DNA from: a virus
Strand: one strand, 5' to 3'
Length of the DNA: 49,461 nucleotides
Virus record (IMG/VR): IMGVR_UViG_3300033148_000376
Coordinates: 1 to 49,461 of that record
Shown here: positions 8,802 to 17,075 of the stretch, piece after piece
How the letters are laid out: the number at the start of each line of letters is the position of its first letter
Position numbering within the stretch: position 1 is the stretch's first letter
Notes under the pieces: generated by a model
What the model saw: the letters and a program-made list of their open reading frames with translations, nothing else
What the model was told of the DNA's origin: nothing
The model's database searches: none
Program-made: the position numbers and the translations under genes

Positions 8802-9659
8802 ATGAGCGAAGAAGTACAAGAAGAAAAAAAAGTAAAATTTAGCTTACCTAATAAGAAAGTTAAAGTTGTCCCTATTAGAAGAAAGGGAGCATGGTTACCA
8901 GTAGCGCACGAAGCGTCATTCCTATTTGGTAGAGCTGGTAAAAAATATACAGTTCCTTTAGCAAGTAAAGGTAGGGTTGCAAACCCACTTACTGCAGAAG
9001 AACAAAAGTATATTGAAAATATTATTGATAGAGATTTAAATCCGTATAAAAAAGTAAATGAAAATTACTGGATTACATACTTTGTCAGATTAACAAAAGA
9101 TATTAGAATCTTAGATTTATCAGATCCTGAAGATTTCATAGCATGGAAAGTGTTATTGTTACAAAAGGATGAGATTATTGTAGGTGGTTCTAATAGGTTT
9201 AGTAAAGGTGGATTGAAGTATTTTATAGATGACTTGGACTATGAAGATAGATCACGTTCTCAATCTGCAACTGCTAAGAAAGATGCTTATAAGTTCTTTG
9301 GTATATTATCAGGTAAGGGTAAAACAGCAATGTCTGATTTCTTAACTGTTTATTACCAAAACAAACCAGGTAAGAGAGTACCTCAAGGGGTTAAAGCTGA
9401 ATGGTTAGAAGCAGAACTTGATAAGTTAATAGAAGAAGATGTTGATGGTTTCTTAGCTATCTCATCTGACGCTGAATATGAAAACAAACTAATTATTAAC
9501 AAAGCTATGATGTGCAGAGCAATTACTAAAGATGATGGTAAGTATTACCTTCCAGATAGTACTGTGATAGCAGATAGTGTTGATGACTTAGTTTTATGGA
9601 TAAAAGATGGTCGTAATAGCGAAGAGTTATTACAAATTAAAGCTAGAATAGAAGCATAA
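8802..9659 (+). CDS. Conserved post-capsid structural protein, 285 aa
   Basis: This resembles a family I recall directly after the major capsid gene in crAss-like phages. It has a charged N-terminus, then RRKGAWLPVAHEASFLFGRAGKKY, NPLTAEEQKYIE (about 60-72) and a segment VRLTKDIRILDLSDPEDFIAWKVLL (about 95-119). The rest is charged and mixed helix/strand with no catalytic motif. It probably binds the capsid, the vertex or the portal region, but I cannot say which. The start is the ATG directly after the A-rich leader. The stop shares one base with the next start (TAATG). Confidence 0.6.
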   Translation: MSEEVQEEKKVKFSLPNKKVKVVPIRRKGAWLPVAHEASFLFGRAGKKYTVPLASKGRVANPLTAEEQKYIENIIDRDLNPYKKVNENYWITYFVRLTKDIRILDLSDPEDFIAWKVLLLQKDEIIVGGSNRFSKGGLKYFIDDLDYEDRSRSQSATAKKDAYKFFGILSGKGKTAMSDFLTVYYQNKPGKRVPQGVKAEWLEAELDKLIEEDVDGFLAISSDAEYENKLIINKAMMCRAITKDDGKYYLPDSTVIADSVDDLVLWIKDGRNSEELLQIKARIEA

Positions 9660-10372
9660 TGACAGCGAACACAATGGCAGATGAGTGGGAGGTTTACTTT
9701 GATAAAGTAACCAACAACGACTCACCAGGATATGAAGATACAGAGATTTCTCTTTTGCTTACTAAAGCAGAGGAGAGATTCTTTTTTCAAAACTATGCTG
9801 GACATAATAAGTTACAAGAGGGTTTTGAAGAAACTGAGAAACGTAGAAAAGATTTAAGTGAGTTAATTAATAACTCTGAGATCACAACAGCTTCTACTAC
9901 TCAGTTAGGGATATTACCTAACGGTACATTTTATGATCTACCTGCTGATTTTCTTTATGCAATTAAAGAAGAGGTAACTATTGCTTCTAGTGACGCTTGT
10001 GTAAATGGTAATAGAATTAAAGTTAAACCCATTACTCATGATGAGTATACAGTTAACCTTGAGAATCCATTTAAACAACCATATGATGAATTAACTTGGC
10101 GTTTAGATTATAGTAGAGTAAGTTCTACAACTGATAGACGTCATGAGTTAATAACAGACGGTTCTTATACTATTTCTACGTATCATTTAAGATATCTTAA
10201 AAGATTACCTGGAATAACAGTAGATAGAACTGTAACAACAAACCAAGTCAATTCACTACTTGACGAGAGTACGCATAGACGTATAATTGATATAGCAGTG
10301 GAGATAGCACTTGAGGTTACTGTAGACAACAGGTTACAAACTAACTTGCTACTTAACCAGACAAACGAGTAA
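9659..10372 (+). CDS. Putative head-tail connector (ring/adaptor) protein, 237 aa
   Basis: The N-terminus (MADEWEVYFDKVTNND, then TEISLLLTKAEERFFFQNY) is a helical pattern seen in phage adaptor proteins that sit on the portal. A beta-rich middle and a final helix (IIDIAVEIALEVTVDNRLQ) follow. It is coupled to the upstream gene by TAATG, which supports a shared role in head completion. Known crAss-like virions have several stacked ring proteins between portal and muzzle, and this is a candidate for one of them. Two other ring-type genes lie at 22269-24270, so the exact ring cannot be assigned here. Confidence 0.5.
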   Translation: MTANTMADEWEVYFDKVTNNDSPGYEDTEISLLLTKAEERFFFQNYAGHNKLQEGFEETEKRRKDLSELINNSEITTASTTQLGILPNGTFYDLPADFLYAIKEEVTIASSDACVNGNRIKVKPITHDEYTVNLENPFKQPYDELTWRLDYSRVSSTTDRRHELITDGSYTISTYHLRYLKRLPGITVDRTVTTNQVNSLLDESTHRRIIDIAVEIALEVTVDNRLQTNLLLNQTNE

Positions 10373-10408
10373 CACAATTAAATATAAATATAAACTAATA
10401 CATTAAAA

Positions 10409-11689
10409 ATGTACACACAAAGAAACGTAGGTTACCTACACATTGGGGCATCTGTTGCAGCTACTACTGGCGCAATAAATGACATGAACTTAGGGGAGAT
10501 TGGTATCTTCACTCCCGAAGGAGTAAGAATGACCGAAGCTCTCGCAGCTACTGAAGCACGATTTATCGTAGCTACTATGTTAGCAGATGGTACAGTAGTT
10601 AAATCACCTACTTATAACAAAGCAGATTTTAAATCAGCTAGATTAGGTAACTACGCAGCTGCTACTCAACAAGTAGATTTTCTTGGGTATAACGGAACTT
10701 CTGGTTCTATTGACACAATTAATGATAACTTGTATAAGATTAACATCCAAGTACAAGAGTTGTTAAAAAGTAATACTGATGGTAGAAAAGTTAAGTTTGG
10801 TGTTTATCAGTCTGATTCTTCAGCTTCCCAAGTTGAAATTGCACTTGGATTGGCAGGTAATTTAATCTCTAACTTCTCTAGAGAAGCTGAGCAGTTTATT
10901 ACTTTTGAAGCACTTTGTAATGATGCTGGAGCAATTATTCCTACAGGAGCAGGTACAGTATCTGTTGTAAATGGATCTAAATCAATTTTGTTTAATACAG
11001 ATGTTGATGATGCTACGGGAGCAACTGTTTTGTTAATTAACGAATATTTAAGATTCGGTACTACTACTGCAGATGATGTATATAAGATCATATCTATCAA
11101 CACTACTACAGATACAATCGTATTAGATAGACCTTATCAAGGAGCTACTAATGCTGCTGTGGCAAATAACGCAGTTGAAAGAATTACTGTTGCTTTAGGT
11201 GCTGCTGCTGATTGGGGAGTTTCTCTTACAGGTGCTGCTTTAGGGTATGTAACTGGTAAAGAAAACTATGAAGTTGCAATGTGGGAAACACAATTAGTTG
11301 ATTTCGGAACTACTTCTCAAGATTTAAAATCAACTGCTGCGTATAGAGGGGTTGGTGTACCTAACCAAATTGCTCAACTAGAGTGGTTTTCTCAAGGTAA
11401 TGAAGGTGAAGTTTACAGAGAAGGTTTCTCTACAATTCACTCTTCTAGAAGTAACGTTGTTGCTGCTCCAGCAGGTGGAGGTTATGAATTAATTGACATG
11501 ACTTTTGATGCTAGAGATAATGTTTCATTCTCAGTTAACGTATCACCTTCTGTTTTAACGTTGGCTGTACCTACTGATGCAAGTGGAGCAACTTATGCTA
11601 TCGCAGCTACTGCAAATGATATTACTGATGTTCTAGAAATTTTAGCTGGAACTAGTATTGTTGCTTCTGGTGGATTAGCAATGACATAA
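10409..11689 (+). CDS. Putative abundant virion structural protein, 426 aa
   Basis: The protein is rich in Ala, Thr, Gly and Ser with low Lys, and mostly beta by appearance. Near the N-terminus is NLGEIGIFTPEGVRMTEAL (about 27-45). About residues 170-260 look like an inserted beta domain (GTVSVVNGSKSILF, then DRPYQGATNAAV). The gene is followed by a strong terminator, like the capsid gene, which suggests a single well-expressed product. Candidates are an auxiliary capsid protein or a tail-barrel component. I do not recognise a named family and no motif decides between them. Confidence 0.45.
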   Translation: MYTQRNVGYLHIGASVAATTGAINDMNLGEIGIFTPEGVRMTEALAATEARFIVATMLADGTVVKSPTYNKADFKSARLGNYAAATQQVDFLGYNGTSGSIDTINDNLYKINIQVQELLKSNTDGRKVKFGVYQSDSSASQVEIALGLAGNLISNFSREAEQFITFEALCNDAGAIIPTGAGTVSVVNGSKSILFNTDVDDATGATVLLINEYLRFGTTTADDVYKIISINTTTDTIVLDRPYQGATNAAVANNAVERITVALGAAADWGVSLTGAALGYVTGKENYEVAMWETQLVDFGTTSQDLKSTAAYRGVGVPNQIAQLEWFSQGNEGEVYREGFSTIHSSRSNVVAAPAGGGYELIDMTFDARDNVSFSVNVSPSVLTLAVPTDASGATYAIAATANDITDVLEILAGTSIVASGGLAMT

Positions 11690-11706
11690 TAGCTATATAA
11701 ATTACT

Positions 11707-11760
11707 AAGATAGGGGGTTACGATTTGTGTAGCTCCCTTCTTTTTATTATTTTTAATATT
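11707..11760 (+). terminator. Rho-independent terminator after the 426-aa structural gene
   Basis: The left arm AAGATAGGGGGTTA (11707-11720) pairs with TAGCTCCCTTCTT (11730-11742), with one bulged T and a few wobble pairs, around a nine-base loop. TTTTTATTATTTTT follows. It starts 17 bases after the stop codon. Confidence 0.8.
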
Positions 11761-11776
11761 AATTAAGTTAAATCTT

Positions 11777-12328
11777 ATGGCTTTTTCTCCAACATTAAAG
11801 ATGTGTCAAACTAATTGTTCTACGATTAGCTTTACCGATACTACAAATATATACTCTACGGGCAACACTACTGGCTGGGGTGTAGCGAACTCAGTAATAG
11901 GTAGTTCAGTCACTAGCGCAACTATCGTTGTCACTGATGAAGCTGGTAATACAGAGTTCACTTATACTGTTACAGGTGAGATTCCTAGTTCGGTATCTGG
12001 AGAAATTATATTTACAGATTATTCATTCTCTTTACCTGATGACACTTATACTGTAGTTTACACTATAATTGCAGGAGGGGATATGTACACTCATTCACAA
12101 ACACTACTCACTACATGTAATTTTGAATGTTGTATTACTAAACAATTAGCTAAAGTTGCTAAAAGTTTATGTAATGACTCTTGTGATACTTCAGTAGTAG
12201 ATGATTTTTTACTTATTGAAGCTATGCTATATGCATACAAATCTGCTGTTATGTGTGAGAAGGCAGCAATTAAAACAGAAATAGAAACTAGGTTACAGAG
12301 ATTCTGTGACTACCAATGTAATTGTTAA
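11777..12328 (+). CDS. Appendage protein with Ig-like head and cysteine-rich helical tail, 183 aa
   Basis: Residues 15-112 look like an immunoglobulin-like beta sandwich (SATIVVTDEAGNTEFTYTV, then DDTYTVVYTI). From 114 on comes a helical domain with nine cysteines, C114, C118, C119, C132, C136, C150, C177, C181 and C183, ending in CNC at the C-terminus. C10 and C14 are near the start. A similar helical cysteine-rich domain ending in CSC forms the protein at 13023-13310. I recall such C-terminal domains in structural proteins of Bacteroidetes phages. The cysteines may bind metal or bond subunits. It probably belongs to a head or tail fibre; the partner is unknown. Confidence 0.5.
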   Translation: MAFSPTLKMCQTNCSTISFTDTTNIYSTGNTTGWGVANSVIGSSVTSATIVVTDEAGNTEFTYTVTGEIPSSVSGEIIFTDYSFSLPDDTYTVVYTIIAGGDMYTHSQTLLTTCNFECCITKQLAKVAKSLCNDSCDTSVVDDFLLIEAMLYAYKSAVMCEKAAIKTEIETRLQRFCDYQCNC

Positions 12329-12330
12329 TT

Positions 12331-13023
12331 ATGAGTTGTTCAGAATGTGATGATAATAAAATACCATTAGCTTTAGCTACTGGTTCTGATGGGTTAAGTA
12401 CTTATGTAGCATTTGCTTCAGATAGTTCAGGTACTGATTTTTCGTATACAGCTAATGCTTCGTTACAATATGTATCTTTTGTAACTAAATTAGGTTCTGT
12501 ATTACAGGCTGATTTTGTTACTTGGGTAGACTATATTGGATCTGACGGTACTAACGGTACTAACGGTGTCTCAGTTACATCTGCAGTAATCTCTAATGGA
12601 GTTACTCCAATAGGTGGTACTGTTTACCCACAAGGATCTTTAATTATAGGGTTAAGTGACTCAACTTATATAAACGCTGGACCTACATCAAATACTTTAA
12701 CTTGGACTAATGTACCTTTAGTTAATGGTTGGATAGCCTCTGGTGAAAACGCTACAGTACCTCAGTTTGCGTTAGACTCTTTAAACTTTTTACATTTTAG
12801 GGGTGTTATAGATGGTAAGAGTGCTACTGCAGCTATATTTTGTAACAGTATTGCTTGGGGTAACATTGTTTCTAAGTATAATATGATAGGGGATTACGGG
12901 GGACTTGCAGTAACTGTAACTTTGTCTAAGTTTACTATTAATCTTGCAGATGCTAGTATAGGTAACTATGCTGTATCAAACGAATGGAACTTAAATACAA
13001 TTACACCAATTTACTTAGGGTAA
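12331..13023 (+). CDS. Fibre-type structural protein, 230 aa
   Basis: I chose the ATG at 12331, three bases after the previous stop, over an in-frame TTG at 12322. The protein starts MSCSECDDNK, with a CxxC at C3 and C6. Residues about 70-78 (SDGTNGTNG) are a short collagen-like Gly-x-x run, a common trimer hinge in phage fibres. The last 80 residues, with FLHFRGVIDGKS and strands up to YLG at the end, resemble the beta-rich tips of phage baseplate and fibre proteins. It is coupled by TAATG to the cysteine-rich protein downstream. A receptor-binding or head-fibre role is likely, with no ligand identifiable. Confidence 0.55.
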   Translation: MSCSECDDNKIPLALATGSDGLSTYVAFASDSSGTDFSYTANASLQYVSFVTKLGSVLQADFVTWVDYIGSDGTNGTNGVSVTSAVISNGVTPIGGTVYPQGSLIIGLSDSTYINAGPTSNTLTWTNVPLVNGWIASGENATVPQFALDSLNFLHFRGVIDGKSATAAIFCNSIAWGNIVSKYNMIGDYGGLAVTVTLSKFTINLADASIGNYAVSNEWNLNTITPIYLG

Positions 13024-13310
13024 TGACTACTGAATTAGATAAACAAAAGATTGTAACAAAGTATCAATGTAAACTTGCATGTTTAGGAGATACTATATCT
13101 AAAAAATTAGGTAAGTACAAACTTTGTAATCTTACAGATGAAATAAGAGATTTAAAGTTCGCAAGAGCTTTACTATGCAGAATTACAGCATATGATGCAA
13201 GTGCAGGTGATGATGATACTAATGCAACTATAAATAACATAACAACTGAGGAATTATGTCAGATGTTAAATACTTTGTATTGTACTTTAGATAAGTACTG
13301 TAGTTGCTAA
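13023..13310 (+). CDS. Cysteine-rich small helical protein, 95 aa
   Basis: The ATG at 13023 overlaps the previous stop (TAATG), and I prefer it to an in-frame ATG at 12984 inside the upstream gene. Eight cysteines (C16, C20, C35, C52, C79, C87, C93, C95) are spread over predicted helices, and the protein ends CSC. Spacing and ending echo the tail of the protein at 11777-12328, so the two are likely related modules. It may cap or link the fibre encoded just upstream, whose N-terminus also has a CxxC. No enzyme motif is visible. Metal binding is an inference. Confidence 0.55.
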   Translation: MTTELDKQKIVTKYQCKLACLGDTISKKLGKYKLCNLTDEIRDLKFARALLCRITAYDASAGDDDTNATINNITTEELCQMLNTLYCTLDKYCSC

Positions 13311-13353
13311 AAGAATATAAAAATAAATATAAATAATAAAAAATTAAAATAAA

Positions 13354-13935
13354 ATGGGAGTTACAGTTTTTACAGATGACGGAAATGGTCAAAAAGTTTC
13401 AGACGTACTATTACACAACGGTGATATTAAATTAAAGTTAGCTAAAAAACTTTATCTTGATAATGATACAGACACATATTTAACATGTGCTGTTGATGAT
13501 GTACTTGATTTTTACATAGCAGGATCTAAAGATATCATTATCCAAACTAATGAGATTCAGTTACAAGAGGATACTTTTATATCTAGTGTAGACGCTATAG
13601 TAGTTACCTACGCATCTATGATGCCTAATGTAGTTCAACAGGATTTATCTGGAGCAGGTGCAATTAGCACACTTACTTATTACACAGCATTAACTACTAC
13701 AGGTGCAGATGCACTTACTTTAGCTGATACTGGTGTAATGGGTCAGATTAAAAAGATTCAACTAGTAGTAGATGGAGGAGACGGTACATTAACACCTACT
13801 ACTCTTAATGGAGGTACAACAATTACTTTTGCTGATATTGGTGATACTGTAGAGCTTATGTGGGGTGCTTCTGGATGGACACCTATTGCACTTTATAATA
13901 CTGCTGACGGAACTTCTGCTCCTGTATTAGCATAG
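13354..13935 (+). CDS. Beta-rich virion decoration/fibre protein, 193 aa
   Basis: The second half carries a repeated-strand pattern I recall from many marine and environmental phage structural proteins: TTTGADALTLADTG, IKKIQLVVDGGDGTLTPTTL, GGTTITFADIGDTVELMW, then a Trp and a short Ala/Thr/Gly tail. This module usually appears at the ends of capsid-decoration or head-fibre proteins. The N-terminus (VTVFTDDGNGQKVSDVLL, IKLKLAKKLYLD) would be the virion-attachment part. The gene has an A-rich leader and its own 43-base gap. The exact place in the particle is not determinable from sequence. Confidence 0.55.
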   Translation: MGVTVFTDDGNGQKVSDVLLHNGDIKLKLAKKLYLDNDTDTYLTCAVDDVLDFYIAGSKDIIIQTNEIQLQEDTFISSVDAIVVTYASMMPNVVQQDLSGAGAISTLTYYTALTTTGADALTLADTGVMGQIKKIQLVVDGGDGTLTPTTLNGGTTITFADIGDTVELMWGASGWTPIALYNTADGTSAPVLA

Positions 13936-13959
13936 TAAATAATAATTAAATAAATAACT

Positions 13960-14247
13960 ATGTCTATAAATTCAAAAAAAGGTAATGATGCAGCTCAGAA
14001 GCTATTAAATAAGTCATTATTAAATACAAATCCTTACTTTATATCAGACACTGTGCTGAGAACAGGTTTAAAGGGTTATGCTATTCAAGCTACTGAGGAT
14101 ACAGTAATTGATAGTATAACATATAGCTCTAGGTCAGGTGCTAATACTTTAGCAGGAAAAACTATACTTGCAGGGCATGTATGGTATTTACCTAGTATAA
14201 GTACACTTAAACTAACGTCAGGAGCTGTATTTGTACATGAACATTAA
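13960..14247 (+). CDS. Small beta-rich structural protein, 95 aa
   Basis: After a short Lys/Asn-rich start, the protein is mostly strands and Gly/Ser/Thr turns (GYAIQATEDTVIDSITYSS, then AGKTILAGHVWYLPSISTLKLTSGAVFVHEH). This looks like a small decoration or fibre-tip domain. It sits within the fibre block and its end overlaps the start of the following 42-codon gene by 11 bases. I do not recognise the family. Confidence 0.5.
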   Translation: MSINSKKGNDAAQKLLNKSLLNTNPYFISDTVLRTGLKGYAIQATEDTVIDSITYSSRSGANTLAGKTILAGHVWYLPSISTLKLTSGAVFVHEH

Positions 14248-14365
14248 TAATTCTATAGATGAAATAGATAACTCTATCCATAAAATAGAACTTAAAGAGG
14301 GTAAAGTTATTGTACATAAATATAATTGGTTACAAAGATTAATTAAAAAAATATTTAAGTTATAA
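14237..14365 (+). CDS. Short hypothetical protein, 42 aa
   Basis: An ATG at 14237 opens a 42-codon frame ending in TAA at 14363-14365, whose last base is the first base of the next gene's ATG (TAATG). It fills an otherwise empty gap of 117 bases. The product starts MNINNSIDEIDNSIHKIE and ends with a basic stretch (WLQRLIKKIFKL) that could be an amphipathic helix. The overlapping coupling on both sides supports a real gene. The function is unknown. Confidence 0.5.
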   Translation: MNINNSIDEIDNSIHKIELKEGKVIVHKYNWLQRLIKKIFKL

Positions 14366-15207
14366 TGTTAGGATTAGGTATAGATATATTTAGAACTAAA
14401 ACTCTTTCTAGTGGAGGGTACTCTTTCTCAGATAATGACGCTAAAGCATATTATGATGCTTTAGTTGTTGCTAATAGTGGAGATTTAAATGCTATTGCAT
14501 TATATGGAATAGATTTAGATACTTTAAGGGATGCTATTCAAAATAGTATAATTACACTTAAAGCTGATGGAGTATGGTCTAATCTACAGCATTATTTTCC
14601 ATTTGTAGGAGGTACACCAGCAACCCACGCTATTGACGCTGTTACAGCTACTTCTGTTTTAACATTTGTCGGCTCACCTACACATGATGCTACAGGTATG
14701 ATAACTAACGGTACTACTCAATATGCAGATATGGGTAATAGTCCTCAAATAGATTTAGCGCAATTTAGTTCACATATACAACAATATGTAGATTTAAATA
14801 CAAATTCTGCAGTATCAATGGGAAGTAGAGATAATGTTTTCGACTCATGCTTTTTTAGACAAAATCCTAATCCTCCAAGTGATTTTAGAATCTCTATTAA
14901 TCAAGTTGTTCTTGAAGGTGTACACCCCTCTGTAGGAGATAATGTACCTATGATAGGTACAAGAAGAGCTAATAATGATATAGCTTTATATGTAGATGCT
15001 GTAGTTGAAATATCTAGTACAGGAATTATTTTTGATGGGTTACCTTTAGTTAGTTCATATATTGCAGGATGGAATAATAACGGGTCACCTATCAACTTAG
15101 TATCTGGAAATACAAAATCTGCTTCAATTGGTAGTGGTTTATTAGCTACAGAAGTTACAGATTTTAATACTGAAATAAAAGCATTTAATGTAATATTAGG
15201 CAGATAA
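14365..15207 (+). CDS. Tail/fibre protein with concanavalin-like (LamG-type) domain, 280 aa
   Basis: An N-terminal helical part contains DNDAKAYYDALVVANSG. Residues 71-124 carry a pattern common in phage fibre lectin-like domains: a Tyr/Phe-Pro-Phe-Val-Gly-Gly strand, THAIDAVTATSVLTFVGSPT, then DATGMITNGTTQYADMG. The rest is a beta sandwich with DFRISINQ and DIALYVDAV. Such domains are usually carbohydrate-binding and found on host-recognition appendages. The stop overlaps the next start (TAATG). Assignment to a concanavalin-like fold is by pattern; the sugar and the appendage are unknown. Confidence 0.6.
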   Translation: MLGLGIDIFRTKTLSSGGYSFSDNDAKAYYDALVVANSGDLNAIALYGIDLDTLRDAIQNSIITLKADGVWSNLQHYFPFVGGTPATHAIDAVTATSVLTFVGSPTHDATGMITNGTTQYADMGNSPQIDLAQFSSHIQQYVDLNTNSAVSMGSRDNVFDSCFFRQNPNPPSDFRISINQVVLEGVHPSVGDNVPMIGTRRANNDIALYVDAVVEISSTGIIFDGLPLVSSYIAGWNNNGSPINLVSGNTKSASIGSGLLATEVTDFNTEIKAFNVILGR

Positions 15208-15449
15208 TGACACAAAAATATATTAAAATAACTCAAGAGTTTGCGGAAACTAATAAAAATTTAAAAGTTGATTTAAACCGCTTTTACTATAGTATAACTT
15301 TTAGTGGTATTTATTTTTGTGATGTTAACAGCTTGGTTACACATCCAGATATATTTAAAAATGTATTACCAATAGAATATATAGAAATAGATCCTATGAT
15401 AGATGTTCCAATTTATAATGAAGAGGGTGTTATAGTTAACCCTTTATAA
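15207..15449 (+). CDS. Hypothetical protein of the fibre operon, 80 aa
   Basis: The small mixed protein (MTQKYIKITQEFAE, then NRFYYSITFSGIYFCDVNS) ends in an acidic proline-containing tail. It is coupled to the lectin-like fibre gene by TAATG, so it may be a fibre chaperone or accessory subunit. I do not recognise a family. The 77 bases after it hold no clear hairpin or promoter. Confidence 0.5.
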   Translation: MTQKYIKITQEFAETNKNLKVDLNRFYYSITFSGIYFCDVNSLVTHPDIFKNVLPIEYIEIDPMIDVPIYNEEGVIVNPL

Positions 15450-15526
15450 TTATTTAAGTAAATCACACGCATTTGAGTTTGTAGGTAGGGGTGCTTTTGA
15501 CCACTTCACACTACACAGAATAATAG

Positions 15527-16207
15527 ATGAATATAACTAAAGAAGCACTAGAACAACATAAAATTACAGAAGATATGAGTAAGAAACCAAGTAAGTATAT
15601 ATACGTACTCGACCCAGGACACGGTGGTGTTAAAGACGGTGTTTATCAAACTAAAGGTAAAAGATCACCTGTATGGGAAGACGGTTCTCAATACTTTGAG
15701 GGTGAGGGTAACAGACAAATAGTAGAAAAAGTAGGTTATAGATTAGATAAGCTAGATATTGATTATATTTACACAGTGGAACCACATGACCCTTCTGATA
15801 TCGGATTAAAAGCTAGAGTTAACTTTGTTAACAAACTACCTAATGACAATTTATTAGGTATATCTGTACACTCCAACGGTTACTCTAAAGAGTCTGCTAA
15901 TGGTTGGGAGATATTTACTTCACCTGGAGTAACTAGATCTGATAAAATGGCTGACATCTTTTATAATAGATTTCAAGATAAGTTTAGAGATAGACGTTTT
16001 AGAAAAGATACTAAAGATGGAGATGTAGATAAAGAAGCTAACTTCTATATAATTAAGTATACTAATTGTCCGTTTGTATTGTTAGAGAACTTCTTTATGA
16101 CTAACGAAAGTGAATGTAGAGAGATATTACTTACTGAAGAAGGACAAAATAAAATAGTTGATGCTATAGTAGAGTCTATATGTTTTATTGAGAATAACGG
16201 TTTATAA
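15527..16207 (+). CDS. N-acetylmuramoyl-L-alanine amidase endolysin (Amidase_3 type)
   Basis: This zinc enzyme cleaves the amide bond between the glycan and the peptide of peptidoglycan to lyse the host. The motifs are in order: LDPGHGG with zinc ligand H32, FEGEGNR with E58 or E60 as the second ligand, ISVHSNG with H115 as the third, and LLENFFM with the catalytic Glu E187. The 226 residues are essentially one catalytic domain after a 22-residue charged lead, with no signal peptide and no cell-wall-binding domain. It therefore needs a holin, and candidates follow directly. The TAA stop overlaps the next ATG. Confidence 0.88.
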   Translation: MNITKEALEQHKITEDMSKKPSKYIYVLDPGHGGVKDGVYQTKGKRSPVWEDGSQYFEGEGNRQIVEKVGYRLDKLDIDYIYTVEPHDPSDIGLKARVNFVNKLPNDNLLGISVHSNGYSKESANGWEIFTSPGVTRSDKMADIFYNRFQDKFRDRRFRKDTKDGDVDKEANFYIIKYTNCPFVLLENFFMTNESECREILLTEEGQNKIVDAIVESICFIENNGL

Positions 16208-16815
16208 TGAATAGTGCTGATATAATGCATACAGTTAAAAATCTTATAATAGGCGTACTGTTACTTATGTTTGTATGGGGTAAATGTGGTTCTTCTTTTA
16301 CAGAACCAGAGGATATTATCGTTGAGCATTATACAGATACTACATACGTTACTCATATAGATACTGTAGAATTTGAAAAGATTGTTACTGTAACTAAAAC
16401 CAGACTGTTATATAAAAACATTTATAACATAGACGACAGTACTAAGTTATTTAAGTTTCATACACATGTATCAGATAGTTTGATCTCAGGGGATATACTA
16501 ACTAAACTTACACTAAGAGATTCTGTATTAGGTTTAGTATCACAGAACATCTCTTACACACCTAAATTCCCAAAGTTTATACACAGGGTTGACAGTATCT
16601 TTATCAAAGATTCCACAGTCATTACAAAATTAGATAATAAGATGAATTTTTTATTAGGGATAACATCAACATTCGGTGAACAACCAATGACAGTTACACC
16701 TATGATTGGGTTACAACTTAAAAACAAAACTATCATAGAAGCAGGGTACGACCCTTTTAATAAACAGTTTATGGTAGGAGCTAAATTTAAACTAAACTTT
16801 AAACGAAAAAAATGA
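16207..16815 (+). CDS. Membrane-anchored beta-rich protein in the lysis cassette, 202 aa
   Basis: A hydrophobic segment at about residues 11-25 (NLIIGVLLLMFVWGK) is followed by a Cys at 27. It does not match a good lipobox, so an uncleaved anchor is as likely as a lipoprotein. The middle is rich in Thr/Val/Ile strands (TDTTYVTHIDTVEF, VTVTKTRLLYKN). The last 55 residues look like amphipathic strands (LLGITSTFGE, TVTPMIGLQL). Placement between amidase and holin candidates suggests an envelope role such as outer-membrane disruption or a spanin-like part. That is inference; I do not recognise a named family. Confidence 0.45.
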   Translation: MNSADIMHTVKNLIIGVLLLMFVWGKCGSSFTEPEDIIVEHYTDTTYVTHIDTVEFEKIVTVTKTRLLYKNIYNIDDSTKLFKFHTHVSDSLISGDILTKLTLRDSVLGLVSQNISYTPKFPKFIHRVDSIFIKDSTVITKLDNKMNFLLGITSTFGEQPMTVTPMIGLQLKNKTIIEAGYDPFNKQFMVGAKFKLNFKRKK

Positions 16816-17075
16816 TCAATTCAATCTTAAACTCTCCTGTAGGTGAAGCGGGGGGTTACACGACAGCAGGTGCAGCAATAGTATTACAGATTAGCTCAAC
16901 ACTTAACATAGGAGATATCAATCCTTGGATTACAGCTTGTACAGGTTTAGCAGGACTTGTATTCTTACTTTACAAAATTAAGAACATTAAACTTGATAAT
17001 AAAATTAAAAAACAAACTATAGAAAAAGGTAAAGATATTGATATTGATATTGATAAAACACACTTAAAGAACTAG
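16812..17075 (+). CDS. Small membrane protein, holin candidate, 87 aa
   Basis: The start overlaps the previous stop (ATGA). One clear hydrophobic helix lies at about residues 38-55 (PWITACTGLAGLVFLLYK), with a weaker one at 15-31 (GYTTAGAAIVLQIS). A highly charged C-terminus contains KIKKQ and a DIDIDIDK run encoded by three copies of GATATT at about 17034-17054. Two short membrane segments plus a charged cytoplasmic tail fit class II holins, which permeabilise the inner membrane so the amidase can reach the wall. The following gene is coupled by TAGTG. Confidence 0.5.
   Translation: MINSILNSPVGEAGGYTTAGAAIVLQISSTLNIGDINPWITACTGLAGLVFLLYKIKNIKLDNKIKKQTIEKGKDIDIDIDKTHLKN

Noticed and set aside
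12322-12330. A TTG start at 12322 for the fibre protein.
   Set aside because: The ATG at 12331 is three bases after the upstream stop and gives the sensible MSCSEC start.
12984-13310. An upstream in-frame ATG at 12984 for the cysteine-rich 95-residue protein.
   Set aside because: It lies inside the fibre gene; the ATG at 13023 overlaps the fibre stop as TAATG, the pattern used throughout this arm.
17034-17054. Three GATATT hexamers near the end of the holin candidate as a functional repeat.
   Set aside because: It encodes an Asp-Ile run in a charged tail and is probably low-complexity drift in an AT-rich gene.
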